Shown one piece after another: positions 13,119 through 25,515 of a DNA stretch of 64,000 nucleotides; positions within the stretch are counted from its first letter, which is position 1, and each line of letters starts with the position of its first letter. The notes under the pieces were generated by a model. It did not search any database. It was not told the origin of the DNA and saw only the letters and a program-made list of their open reading frames with translations. The stretch is from Phoronis australis (Eukaryota > Phoronida > Phoronidae). The stretch covers positions 272,056 to 336,055 of the forward strand of contig NMRA01000342.1 in the NCBI GenBank assembly GCA_002633005.1, given 5' to 3'. A program made the position numbers and the translations under genes.

Positions 13119-14540
13119 AAGATGGGTAAATTGTGTGCGTGTTAAAAACTGAAAGTTGATAGATATCTCATCAGATCCCCAGAGACACATCTCCACCCAA
13201 AACTGGGCTCACTATCATCTTCTGGGCCCTTGTTGCATCAGTTCACACTCCCACACAGCTGCTCATCAAGGGTTGAAGTTGAAGCAATCAAACCTCTTCA
13301 ACCTGTCTAGAGGGAATTCCCAAATGATTTGTGTATTGCCTAGTTGACATGTCCCTTTAGAATATGCCAAGGTGATTACAAGTCCAACTTCATTAATGCA
13401 GCAGGCCATAACTTTTATTGAACAAGAGGCTGGCATGTTGGAGCCTGAGTACACTGGTACTTGGTAGAACTTTGCCTTTTATAGAGACTCCTTACACAAT
13501 TTATCAACCCATAACATAATTTTATCTCTTTTCAGCAAACCTGGAACTTAAAAACATCTGCAATTCATCAAATTTAAACTGATGGCCAGCTGACAAGGCA
13601 GAACAAGTGGCCTTATTCTCCAGTTGGGGTTTCACATGAAAGGGGTTTTTGTTTTCAAATTTAATCCAACCTGATACTGACACCTTGGAAACTTTGCTTT
13701 AGGCAACTGTCCTTAGACAAGTTCATGTTTCCGTAGTGTTGTTTTGAAAAGCTGAACAACATATACTACAGTAAAAACTATCCAGTTTGGTACAGTCTCT
13801 AAAATTTGGGACATGGAAATTGCAGCAGAAATTGAAATTTCTTGATTCCAAGGATTGGGGTGAGCGTTCATCATATTTCTCAATTTTCGGACGTTGCATT
13901 TCGTATCAACTAAGTCTGACAACAGGAAGTTCATAAAATCGTCGCAAAAAACTGCTAACACAACCTTTTCATGCGTCCCGTGTGTAGGATTACAGAGAAT
14001 GGTCATCATGTCATGGATTTGGGACGGCCGATATTGTCTATTTCTAAAACTTGGAACAAGTTCAAACCTTGAGAAAAATGATTTTCTTACTGTTCCAAAC
14101 TGGTCAATTTTTTCCATAACAGACACACATGCGGTGTATGACGACGAAGATGACGAAGTGATGAAGAAATGATGAAGAACTTAAGCTAATAGCCATTTTC
14201 TTTTTGTTGATGTCACGAAATATTCAGGTTTAAAATTTTGGACGGCTGAAAATTCCAACTTTTGTATCCAAAAAAATTCTGGTAAAAATTTGGAATTTCA
14301 GACCAAAGCCAAACAATCCAGCTAGAAAGTTCCAAAAGTCAACGCTTTTAAGATGTGTAGTTTTCTAATTTCTGTCCGATTCGTGGCTGAATTTTCCTTA
14401 TACATGCTAATATTTTAGGCAAAAAGCAACAAAGTTACTAATATTTGCGATTTAACCATATTTCTATCAGGCCAAGAAAATGTGTTGTTGGGTCTGGTTT
14501 CCATGATGACTCAATTTGAGAAATACACTTACCCAAAAAA

Positions 14541-15643
14541 AAAAAAATGCCCTACGCATCAATTCCAGCCAATGCTTCCAGTCTGAGAGTCACATAGTGG
14601 GGACACATGACAGTATTTTCTAAATACTGGGTCAACCAAAAAGTTTATATTTTGAATTTCTAATGCACGAATACTTTATCCCCACAAAACAAGAACTGGA
14701 CTCTGTTACCCTATCATTTTCCTTGACTTCAGATTTCAAACCAAAATTGACTTCACATTTCAACCCATTCAGTTAAAGGAACTGTCAGTCCCTTAAATTT
14801 CCACCATGTTGTCCTTGAATTTTTATATGAACTGTGCATAACACAGAAAGGTTATACTTTAAAATCAAACCAACTTCCTACCAAGTGATTGCATAATCGT
14901 CTGGTAGAAGTTTGGTAAAATTTGTCAAAACATAGTCAGCCCATGAAAAATCTTACTATCATACTAGCTGAGTTACGATTGTATGGAAAATTTTCAGTAC
15001 CCAGGACACAGGGGCTGCGTGTCCAAAACTCACCCATAATTTAAAATCTGAAATATTTCAATAGGATATGCAGCTCGCATTTCCAAGGTCGNAAAAAAAT
15101 GCCCTACGCATCAATTCCAGCCAATGCTTCCAGTCTGAGAGTCACATAGTGGGGACACATGACAGTATTTTCTAAATACTGGGTCAACCAAAAAGTTTAT
15201 ATTTTGAATTTCTAATGCATGAATACTTTATCCCCACAAAACAAGAACTGGACTCTGTTACCCTATCATTTTCCTTGACTTCAGATTTCAAACCAAAATT
15301 GACTTCACATTTCAACCCATTCAGTTAAAGGAACTGTCAGTCCCTTAAATTTCAACCATGTTGTCCTTGAATTTTTATATGAACTGTGCATAACACAGAA
15401 AGGTTATACTTTAAAATCAAACCAACTTCCTACCAAGTGATTGCATAATCGTCTGGTAGAAGTTTGGTAAAATTTGTCAAAACATAGTCAGCCCATGAAA
15501 AATCTTACTATCATACTAGCTGAGTTACGATTGTATGGAAAATTTTCAGTACCCAGGACACAGGGGCTGCGTGTCCAAAACTCACCCATAATTTAAAATC
15601 TGAAATATTTCAATAGGATATGCAGCTCGCATTTCCAAGGTCG
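14541..15643. repeat. 551-bp direct duplication joined by one N
   Basis: The segment 14541-15091 is repeated at 15093-15643, offset by 552 bp, and the junction is a single N at 15092. I see only two base differences (a CACGAATAC/CATGAATAC change and a TTCCACC/TTCAACC change). The block starts at an A-run. This looks like two alleles or two reads placed in series during assembly. Confidence 0.9.
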
Positions 15644-15644
15644 A

Positions 15645-16950
15645 AAATCATGTAAGAGGTAGGTTGACAAAATTCAATCTCAGGTCGAAATACAGACTGG
15701 TGCAATTTTCCAGGTCGAAATAGCAAAATCCTGGTCAAAAGGGTCACCTATACTGCACTGTTTCTTATGTACCAGACTGTTGAAATACATTTGTCTGAAT
15801 GCTGTTGATGGCTTTGGATTATTCACCTTCCTCACTTGCTACATCTTCCAATGACAGATGTTTCATCTTGTTTCATTCACACATACCAACTCAACAGTTT
15901 CCCCCTTCCATTATCCCATGTTTATGTTGGCCAGTGACCATGGGGCATTAAACACTATAAACCCCAGGAAACTGACAATGACAATTTTAGCAACAATTCT
16001 AGTACAAAATTAATGACATTCTGGTATTCATTATTCAAAACAAATTGTGCTGGGCTGAATTAGAAATTACACTAACCCTGCCACTTGAAATGTGGTTTCT
16101 GCCAGTGCTTCACATAAAACCAAGAAATTGCGACAGATCATAAATTCTTTCAGAACTGTCTGTCAGAAAGTCTTCTCTGGCTAAACAGAGTTCCACTAAG
16201 ACTGTCTACCTAACAGTGAAAGGATATTAGGCAAAAACAGCAGTCGATGTTTGTTGTTCTTTAGTTGACTAGAAGAGACAGGCCAATGCACATGACTGCA
16301 TGTCTTCCAGAGCCCAATATTACAATATCTTTCATAATAAGACCAATCTATGTCTAGTTTCCCATAAGAGTTAGGCCCCATCAGTATCTGCCACAATAAG
16401 ACCAGTGTATACAACAGATTGCCCATAAGAGTTCCATAAGAAGAATGCGTAGGCTAATTCTCCAACTATTTCCCACAAAAATAAATGCCATAATTAGCAT
16501 TTTCCCATATTTCAATGGCTGATTACTGCTTTGCAAAAATGGGAACATGGACATTTAAGGCATTTACGCAAATGGTTGTTTCTAGAAATTACTTCAAGAC
16601 TCTAGTAACGAATTGTATAAAATGTAGTAGGAGAATACTAGTCTTGTATTTCTGGTCGGATTAAGGAGCAACTGAAACTCTTAATATTTGTTAATAAAAA
16701 ATGAGCATGTGTCATAGATTTTGGGAGCTAGAATTTGCGTGAAACGCCGGACATTCACTTAAGACACGGTCCCTTCCAATGAAGTCTCGGAGGTGTAAAG
16801 TGGGGGTGGGTGGTAAGCCGAGTATGGAAGTGGCTGTTGGGCAAATGGGAATAACATGGTTCACAGCAGAAACACTAGAGTTAGAATTAAAAGGATTCTA
16901 GGTATCAATCAAAGGAAAGCTTGGCATTCTTATTACGTTACAGTATTTAG
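15645..16950. other. non-coding stretch, nothing recognised
   Basis: No domain-bearing exon or repeat family was recognised. Frames are short and lack splice context. Confidence 0.45.
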
Positions 16951-16953
16951 TGT

Positions 16954-17010
16954 CCCCACATGACCCATGGATCCCCACATGACCCATGGATCCCCACATG
17001 ACCCATGGAC
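16954..17010. repeat. 19-bp tandem triplet
   Basis: The unit CCCCACATGACCCATGGAT is repeated three times, the third copy slightly altered. Confidence 0.9.
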
Positions 17011-18019
17011 CACAACACAGAGAGGTCTTTAACAGGCATTGTTCATTTGTTGACCAATCACCTTTTGTAACTACTATTGATAGAAGAAAAAACAGAATGA
17101 AAGACTGTTGAAGTATAAACCTGTTGATTAACCCAGTTTTATCATGCAACCACGGGCTTACAATGTCATAATGCCAAAGAAAACATATTGATATGGACTC
17201 TCCAGCAAATGTTAACAATTTAATCAAAGTTCATGGAAGGCACATATTCAAATCCTTGTCCAAATCCGGTACATATTCGCGCGTCAACAGGTTCCCATAA
17301 ATAAGAGTGACCATGAATGAGTACAGCCCACACTTATTAAGAAATGATATCACAAAGGCTTGAGTCACAAATCATGGAAATTAGATTAAAAAATGTAGGC
17401 AGAAAATCCGGATGAAGGAACGTGCAACTAGTACCAAACACATGTACATCCACCAAGGGTCTTACTTGTGATACTGGCGTTAGAGAAAACAAGTTCATTT
17501 GACTTTGTACTGAGAGTGCAATCCATTGCTACCATTACATAGCTAAAGGGCATTGTTAGTACAATGGCCATCTGTATTTGGGATTTTTGGCTAAACATTT
17601 ACCATTTCTCAAAAGCTGAACAATTAAGAATTGCCAGCAAACTCCAAATATTGGCTGTCAAACTCCACATTTCAGATGATGTAAAAAATAACTGGTTATG
17701 GTCTTTGGTCGATTAGAAAATCAATGTATTCGTGCAGTCTTTTTCGTTGCCTTCTTTTTCAAAAAAATCCACCCAAGTTGAACGAAAGTGACATTTTTTA
17801 CTCAAATGAAACCAGTCGTCAACACTCATGGGGTTGGCTTGTGTAGGTCTGGGGCCAGTGTGTTAAGAGAAGTCTATACCTCACTGTACATTGGAGTCAG
17901 TGTTTGAGAGATCCAGTCTCACCGGACTTTTTAAAACCTTAACTTGAATGCCTTTGCGGGGTTTTCAAAAAAGTTTGATACCTGGGCTGAAATTGACGCA
18001 GGTGGATGTATTTTCTTTA

Positions 18020-18522
18020 GGCCCTTTCATATTGACTTAACTCCGGTCTGAGCGGAGCGTCGACGTAAACAGCGCAGTTAACTGGACCGTTCATATTGGC
18101 TTCGGTAGTTAATGACCATCGAAGAAAAGGGTTGGTGACGCTGACGTCATCGAAGTTATCGCAAGGTAGCGCTGCACGCTAAGATTTTTTTCAATGTGAC
18201 AATTTGGAACATTTAAATGTGCTAAATGACAGTAAACTCATTTTTAAATCGATTGGTTATCATTAAAGCAAACAATAAGTAGTTATTAGTGACGGCACTA
18301 CTCTGTAACTGTTGACGATAACAGTGACACCTGGCGATAACTTCGATTGGACCGGAGTTAAGCGTTCATACTGCACCGCAGCGTCGACGCTGCGGTCTTA
18401 AATCCACCTATTAACTGCGATGTTAACTGGAGCTCTTAACTGCGATCCAGGACCGGAGTTAAGCGTTCATACTGACCGCAACTCCCCAAACCATCGACGC
18501 GTCGACGTTAGTATGAAAGGCC
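18020..18522. mobile_element. non-autonomous TIR element (MITE), about 503 bp
   Basis: The left end GGCCCTTTCAT is mirrored by ATGAAAGGCC at the right end. Both ends are flanked by the 5-bp direct repeat CTTTA (18015-18019 and 18523-18527), consistent with a target-site duplication. Inside, motifs such as GGACCGGAGTTAAGCGTTCA occur twice and in subterminal inverted form. The element is richer in CpG than its surroundings. No transposase is encoded, so it depended on an autonomous relative. The superfamily is not established. Confidence 0.8.
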
Positions 18523-18937
18523 CTTTAAAATAAGGAGCTCTGGTTTCAAAACGAGTTGGGGTACAGACCAGAATCAACAACGATCTTTTGGTCCACCAAG
18601 GATAACAAGAGATAGTATAAATACGCAGTACCCTAATCAGCGCTCTTCAAGATTTGTAACATCAAACAGAGTGCAGTGGGTGCATTTCAGCTGGGCCATG
18701 GTTCTACTAAATACCCCTGTCCATAAACTTACTAAATAAAATGCAAATACCACAGAACAACTGTAAACAAAGGTTTCAAGAGGGCCGCTCACCACATAAA
18801 ACGCAAATAAGTAAAGGGTTTACTCAACCAAATCATGAAATAGTCCCATGCCTTTACAGGACAGGATAAACATTAATGTTCACCCCCTGAGACCATTCAC
18901 TGTCCTGGCAAGTGAAAGGATTGTCAAAATGCTATCA

Positions 18938-19000
18938 TCAGTTTGGACAATATAGAACAAGTCTTCCAAGATAGGGATCGAACAAATCAATTACAGCTAC
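18938..19000 (-). CDS. candidate second exon of a small secreted peptide
   Basis: Reading leftwards, a good acceptor (TTACTTTCTGCAG) precedes an open phase-0 segment, VAVIDLFDPYLGRLVLYCPN, ending at a TGA. Joined to the phase-0 signal-like exon at 19294-19350 across a 293-bp intron, it would give a 39-residue product. The match of phase and the short intron are suggestive. The exon is so short that chance is a serious alternative, and no poly(A) signal close behind it was identified. Confidence 0.2.
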   Translation of the reverse strand, partial: VAVIDLFDPYLGRLVLYCPN

Positions 19001-19293
19001 CTGCAGAAAGTAACTGTTATCATAGCACGGAAATATTATAGCTCCCTTTATTTTTTCAGATTTCTTCTTGATAATCATGTTTATGCCATAAGTGTGACAA
19101 AATAATACTTTACAATTGATGTGTCGCAAATTAACAATCAGGACAGACTTAAAGTTTGGTGGCGAAGTGATAATTAAAAATCCATAATTAGGATTATTTT
19201 TTTAATTTTTAGAACCTGGTCCAATCTTCCCATATTTCACGATTTACGACTTAATTGAACAATTGCTTTCAAAATAAGAGCTAAATGTCCTAC

Positions 19294-19350
19294 CTGTATG
19301 ACGCACAAGCACAGAAGCACTGCTACAGTTCCAAATCTACTGTCCTTCAT
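19294..19350 (-). CDS. signal-peptide-like first coding exon
   Basis: Reading leftwards, an ATG at 19350 opens MKDSRFGTVAVLLCLCVIQ. This is a short charged start followed by a hydrophobic core, as in a signal peptide. The frame ends at a splice donor, CAG then GTAGGA, in phase 0. A reverse CCAAT-type box (GATTGG) lies a few dozen bases upstream on the coding strand. The product would be secreted or membrane-inserted. Downstream exons are uncertain: the nearest candidate is at 18938-19000. The exon could belong to a separate gene from the ADAMTSL-like gene or be an alternative start. No domain identifies the family. Confidence 0.35.
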
Positions 19351-20980
19351 CGCAGACTCGGTGAACGAGAAATTGTTTTTCTTCGCAAAAACCAATCAGA
19401 AAAGGGACTGGTCCTTCAAAATGTTCCAGTCAACACTAACAGATTAAACAACTGCCGATAAGGTGATGCCAATCAATTGAATTTAAACTATCTTAGAGCT
19501 AGTCCAAGAAGTTATTCAAACTATTCAGAAATCCTGTCAGTCTAGATTCTGATTGGCACCGGTGCTAATAATCTTGTTACTCGGTCAAAACGATACAGGG
19601 CTCAAAGATTCAGTATCTAGCTCTTTTTACAACTGTTATTTAATATAGTGTACACACAGAGTAAACAGAATCAAAAGGCATGGGTTGGTTTAAGCCATCA
19701 GTGCCCTGAGGGAGGTCGGACCAGGAATGGCTGACAATCAGTTAACCAATGATTGAACACCAGTAGCAACCCATAAGTAGCAGCAGATGAATAGCAGACG
19801 ACCTGTGGTAGCACTGGGATTAGTAAGCTAGAGATTCAGGCCCAGCACAGATATGATAACCATGTCTATTTTTGGCATGATAGAAAATAGACCTTTGCAG
19901 CATTTGATCACACAACTCCCAATAAAAAGCAAAAGTTCACAGAATAATAACAGAAATCATTAAAAATTCAAATTGCTATAGAGTATTTTCATACAGTCAA
20001 TTGCTCATAGGTGTTCATAGGTCTGCTTCTAGCATTTTGTTCAATGACATGTCACATGACCACTTGTTGTTTGACATGAAAATCCGCATTCCAGGAACCT
20101 TTGCTGGACCCAAGCAGACACAGTGACAGACCTCTAGGAATGCAGTGATTGACAGCTGGGGGCTGTGTCCTGGTGTGGAATTTGACCAATCAATAGCCAA
20201 GAGGGTAAACATGTAATTTAGAGAACCATGAAATACAGAACAATGTATTCACCATCTAGCTTCTATGCAAAAATTAACAGTTGCACACACAACCGAACAG
20301 AAAATGAAGACATATATTTATAAAACTTATGACACTGAGGAATTTATATTCAGGGTATGACAACCTAAAAGGAGATTCAACAGAAGGTCTCAGGGTGGTT
20401 ACACATAACTGCAATTAACATGTTGTCCACATCTTGAAATATCTAAGTAACTAGCAAATGTCAGCCTACTAAAATGTAATTTCTTAAGTTACAAGACAAG
20501 GCGAATCTGAATGTAATTCCATAGTTTTTTTTTAGGCAATTTGTTTAAATTTGAAAAATAGTGTTCAGCAGATTTCTATAAAAAAGCGACTCTAGTTTTA
20601 ATGAAAACATTAAATGATAATTAAAAGTTTTCATAAAAAAATTTGAGACAATTTTTTGTAATTGAGAAATTGTGCAGTAAGAAAATTCAATATTTGAAGT
20701 TAAAATCTGCAGACTCTTTCTTGAGATATCAAGTTCAGAAATTTGAAGCCGTGACTGCATAAAATCAACAGTTCTCACCATTTTTGTTCTATATTTATGT
20801 TCCAAACTATGTATGTTGGTCCTCAGAAACTGAAATGTATTCAACATTTTTTCATTTTTGAAAGAATTGCTTAAAATCGGCAGAAGTACAGGGTGTAACT
20901 TCATAACCTATAGTGGGCACTGTAAACTTTAATCACACTGAAGTAAAATTTATAACCAATACTTAAGTTGAGAAATAAAG
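19351..20980. other. non-coding stretch, nothing recognised
   Basis: Frames at 20015-20212 and 20545-20904 (minus) lack recognisable motifs. The latter is in very AT-rich DNA and is probably chance. Confidence 0.45.
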
Positions 20981-20984
20981 AATC

Positions 20985-21790
20985 CTACACGAGTCTCAGG
21001 TTTATGACGTGGGCAAAACCTCCTGGAAAATTCATCAAAATCCCTCACGCGAGATTTTGACGAAATTTCCAAGAGGATATGCCCATGTCATAAATCTGAG
21101 ACGAGTGTTGCATTTGTTTTCCCACATGAACTGTAAAAACCATCTTTTTGCCGAAAAACTCGACGTGTCTAAAACTTTCAACCATATAACATAACTTTTT
21201 AAAAAACATGCTTGCGCAATGTAAAGTAATTCAGTTACTTTTTTTAAAAGTTTTATTTTAAGCTTAACAATTGTGAATTGTCAGCTTTCATAGGAATTAT
21301 TCAAGTTAGAATCTAATAAATAGTCATTGAAGTTGTAACATTAAAACTTAAATAATATTAGTAAATAACAGTCAACAAGGCTTCCCCGCACGTGAGCACT
21401 GAATTGACCTTGAGACAGCACAGCTAGAAAGTCTCGCTGTACTTCTTGAGTTGGGGCTCGTCTCCGTTTGAATGAACGTGGATATGGAATTCGCCGCTGA
21501 AGATGGGTCCGTTTAAGAAGTTGTTTGCATGTCCATCCATTTAGAGTATGTACCATTGCGACACCCGATTTGTCAATCATAACCTTGTCACCTTCTCGGA
21601 ATTCCGGCATTGTTTGGTTGGTGTGCGTTTGGTTGTTTTAGTGTTTTGCAGACGATAAAATGTAAGGTGTAAGGATGTCTACTTTGCACTACTTTGTGAT
21701 TCGCCCATGTAATATCAAAAATTACGTACTTGGTGTTATAAACCAGTTGTGTTGTAACACATTCCAGGTCATTTGAGAAATTGAGATCCA
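20985..21790 (-). mobile_element. unclassified repeat, copy 1, with hairpin end and ORF remnant
   Basis: This block is an inverted copy of 46690-47473, clearly alignable along its length though diverged. One end is a foldback of about 125 bp (20985-21108): CATCAAAATCCC on one arm and GATTTTGACGAAATTTCC on the other fold back on each other. Reading leftwards the body holds an ORF remnant in two frames. One contains HFIVCKTLKQPNAHQ and the other MPEFREGDKVMIDKS. In copy 2 the matching residues lie in a single frame, so a frameshift has occurred here. The superfamily is unknown. Confidence 0.75.
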
Positions 21791-21794
21791 TTTA

Positions 21795-22435
21795 TTTTGG
21801 CAGAGAAATTGAGAAAATAAATTTCTATTTTTCACCATATTTGAATTTAAGAAACTTAGCACTAAACTCAGGTGTACTGACTAAAAACACAGTTGAATGA
21901 ATAATCATCCCCAATTCTTAACACAGTTGGATAACTTCACAAATACGAACCAGGGACTGAGTACTCAAGTAATCCTAAAGTCAATATTAGAATCTTGGGC
22001 TCATGTGGCCTCTAAAGACAGGAGATGGGCTGGGAAGTGACCCGGGGCCTGACTGAAGGTGATAATACTATGGATATGACATATGACATAAGATAAAGAT
22101 AAAGTTGGCAGTACATGTGGAACATACTCACTAGGTACTTATTGACTGTGAAATAACTTTGATTATGGCTCAGTATCAGTACGGAACCCGATGACACAGA
22201 TCCGCAATTTAGGCTCGCGCTAGACATTTAAAGGTATTACGCACAATGGCTAAAGCATCTGAACACTATTAGCCATTTTTAAAATTATTAGACAAATACT
22301 TTCTCTTTTCCCAACCCCGCAATTGATAAAAGTAGTACTTTTTATTTTTCGTGTTTTATACAGGTCCTTTTCCTAATGTTCTATAAGGTAAGATGTTTGC
22401 CTTAAGAAAAAAAAACAATGATCAACATTGGAGGG
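21795..22435. other. non-coding stretch, nothing recognised
   Basis: No motif-bearing frame or known repeat was seen. Confidence 0.4.
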
Positions 22436-22439
22436 GATG

Positions 22440-22720
22440 TCAGTCAACATGGTTTCATTATGACCTAAAAAGTTTGGGCAGAAGTTTACCCTATACCCGA
22501 GTTACTGCGTGGGTACCCTCAGGCCACATGGGTACTTAAATGATGTTGACCTTAAAAAATTGGGCAAGGGTTCCCCCTATCCCCGGGTTATGGCAGGGGT
22601 ACGCGGCCAAATGGGCATTTCCTTGATGTTGAGCTTAAAAAAAATTGGACAGGGATTCCGCCCTATCCCTGGGTTATAGCGGGGGTACGCCGGCCACGTG
22701 GGCATTTTGATGGGCAAGAC
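22440..22720. repeat. about 86-bp degenerate tandem repeat, three copies
   Basis: Three units share the cores TTGGGCAAGGGTTCCCCCTA, CCGGGTTATGGCAGGGGTAC and GGCCACGTGGGCATTT. The second and third are more alike than the first. The units are GC-rich against an AT-rich background. Confidence 0.8.
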
Positions 22721-22825
22721 GCAACCAAAAACGTTAAACAAAACTTGTGGCTAGCAAAATAAAGCTAAATCGTCCAGAGTAGGTAATACAAAACTCATGA
22801 AATAACAAACTGACATTTACATTAC

Positions 22826-22861
22826 CTTGATTTCTTTCGACCGTCGCCAAAATTCAAACAT
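22826..22861 (-). CDS. possible short first coding exon
   Basis: Reading leftwards, an ATG at 22861 gives MFEFWRRSKEIK up to a donor, AAG then GTAATG, in phase 0. The frame stays open upstream and reads CRECKKLLRDWG. The surrounding 100 bp is richer in CpG than its neighbours, as at some promoters. No downstream exon was linked, so this is a weak candidate. Confidence 0.15.
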
Positions 22862-22869
22862 GCCCCAGT

Positions 22870-24265
22870 CTCTCAATAACTTTTTGCACTCGCGACATTT
22901 AGCGAGCTGACTACGTATGATATGTGACGTATTTCTGATTTAAAAATAGATAATACACATTTACTCTTTGAAAAGAAGACCCGTCAATGCAAAGTCTCAA
23001 ACAATATTTGACATGACAAATTAGGCGTTGAAAATAGGTCAAATATGTAATGAATTAGGAGATTCACGTAATTAAAGCTTGAGTTCAAATAGAATGTTTG
23101 AGACAGCTCAACTCAGCCCAGTTTTATTCCCCCAGGTAATTCAACCCTGTCAGACTGGCTCACACCACTTCGTAAGAAATTTCTAGCAGACTTAAAAGTT
23201 CTTTAAGAAAATCCTTGTACCAGACCAATGGCCAGGTCAAGTACACCGAATACTGCATTTTCTTTTCCATAAATATCATAATTTTTTATATTTATCTAAT
23301 CACGTGTTCCCATCCATTCCTTCTATTGATGAACCTCATAGAATTTGAATAATCAGGCTCATCCCAGGTACAGGAAATAAGCTATGTGAACACCGACACT
23401 GAATGAGGGGTTTGAAACTCAGGTGGCGCTAGTGGAACTTAAGCATTCCTTCAAAAATACGCACTCAGGAAATGAGTCTCCCAATCTAATTGTAAAATCA
23501 CACGTGTCTAAAAAATTTAACAATTAGGAGATTAGTGAGTGGTAAATGACTCAAAATTGTTCTTTGCTCGTTCATTCGTTCATTCGTTCCATTCCTTCAT
23601 TCATTCTCCTTTTCATTTTCCAAAATTGCATTCAACACGACACCTTTGTCTGCAACATGTACTTCTAGCAGAACACTCAAGCCTCATTCAATGCCATTTC
23701 TGCTGAAGTTATTTCCAGAGACACTACATGTAGTAAAATCACGCCAATTTAGGACACCAGATGGCGCACGAGTGAAACGGATTCTTCTTTCATTTCTTTT
23801 TGTAAAAGAACAGCAGCAGCACATAAAATGCCTTATGGTTCTTGAATGTTGCACCATAGTTAACATCAGACAATGTTTTGAGATAATGTTAACAATCACA
23901 ACAATGTTGGAAATCGCTTGAGAAATGAAAGGAAGTTAATTTCAGCAAAAAAAAAATTTTTGTCTAAAACTGGTGAGATTTTAGACAGACACATTTTGAA
24001 AAAAGCTATAGTACCCGCTCAATGTGGGATAATGGACATGTTACAGTAGCCAAGTAAACACAAAGGTTACAATGTAAATAACAGCAAACCATCTCCAAAA
24101 CAAACCCAAATTAATACCAACCCCTGAGGGGAGTTGATACTACAGAGACAAATTTCTTACTAATATGTAGTAAAAAGGGCAAAAGATATTTTTGTGAGCT
24201 GGGAACACGTTCTTACTGACTTCTGCTGTGGGAGTCTCTTGGAGATAGATTAATAATTGGAAAGC
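22870..24265. other. non-coding stretch, nothing recognised
   Basis: A short TTCATTCG-type repeat lies near 23570-23610. Overlapping opposite frames at 23.65-23.92 kb show no motif. Confidence 0.4.
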
Positions 24266-24267
24266 TA

Positions 24268-24298
<31 letters not shown>

Positions 24299-24305
24299 GT
24301 GTGTT
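24268..24305. repeat. (GT)n microsatellite
   Basis: A run of GT dinucleotides with one GC interruption. Confidence 0.97.
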
Positions 24306-24309
24306 TATA

Positions 24310-25515
24310 ACAGTCAGCCAAATCTTTTGATACAGAATAATTCTCTGTTCGATTATGACATTAGCCACAATATAGAACACCAGTTTGCATCAGGTGCCCT
24401 CAAAATGCTAGAGACATTACTACAAGCCAGTGTTACCTTCAACTGTCTACAACACATCATCTATCTCAACAGTGAACAAAGAACAAAACAAGTAAATACT
24501 GGAATGTAAATTAGGCTAGAAAAATTCCGGTAACACAACCACATTAAACAGTCCTTGGTCAGTTGACTGCCTGCTCACAAACTGCGCAGTGGGCATGTAT
24601 ATTTCAGACAAAGGGCATTTTCAAAGCCCACCAGAAGGGGGCAACACAACTCATGGCATTTTCATTTTCTTTTGGGGGTGGGGGACACAGCAGATAAATG
24701 AAAACAATTCCTGTAAAAGGACGGAAATTCGAGGAATTTTAAAATCAATGGGAGCAAGCTAATTTGAAGCTGAATAGGGTGTTTTAGATATAATCTCGTG
24801 TATCTGTCTAATTTCGCAATATAAGACATGTCATGCGTATATACTAAGGATAAACCAATCAATGAGGTGTAACAAAAGTTCGGCATATTTCACAGTCTAT
24901 AAACCCCCAAAAGAATTCTGGATGGATGAGTATTGTATTACAAATTGAGGCGACCAATGAATTCTATCAGATCCTCAAGTGTGGAAATGACTACTTTTCA
25001 TACAATGGCGAAGGAACGCAATTAATGCTGTACATCAGTGCTCTATAAAAGAATTTGAAAATAGCGCTATGACAAGGCGACACAAAAGGATCACTTTAAT
25101 GTTATTAAGGACCTTAACAACAAGTTTTGTATTTAGCCAAATACCTACAAAACTACAAATTTTAACTCAGTGAAGGTATGGATTTCTGAAAGTAGATATC
25201 CTGTGGAATTTGATTTTTGACTTTTACCAAATCTTCAATTAATTGGGTCACGTGACTGTGTCTATTTAGTAAAATTAAGCAACTTTGCTAATGAATCGTT
25301 TCATTTGTTTCATGCAACTGACAGATAGACACTTAAGCAAAACAAGAATACTTTAAAAATAATAATCCTAAAAGGGTTTTAAAGAAGAGTGTGCAAGACA
25401 TAAGACTCCTATCAGACAGTTCTGAAATATGATGCTCTGAAGTTAAATTTGGACATTTTTCTAAGGTCCCGCATAAACGTAATGACACTAAACACCATAG
25501 TAGATACTAATAACT
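24310..25515. other. non-coding stretch, one weak exon-like frame
   Basis: At about 24334-24492 on the plus strand, an acceptor-like GATACAG is followed by an open segment containing FASGALKMLETLLQASVTF and then a GTAAAT donor-like site. It has no family match and is not called as a gene. Nothing else was seen. Confidence 0.35.

Noticed and set aside
12860-13196. Minus frames with Trp-Tyr-Pro-His-Gln repeats
   Set aside because: They are produced by the 17-bp minisatellite.
13713-14126. 137-residue minus frame
   Set aside because: No motif, no splice context and an overlapping plus frame of 92 residues. Parts (GTVRKSF / ETVPNW) come from a short imperfect inverted repeat.
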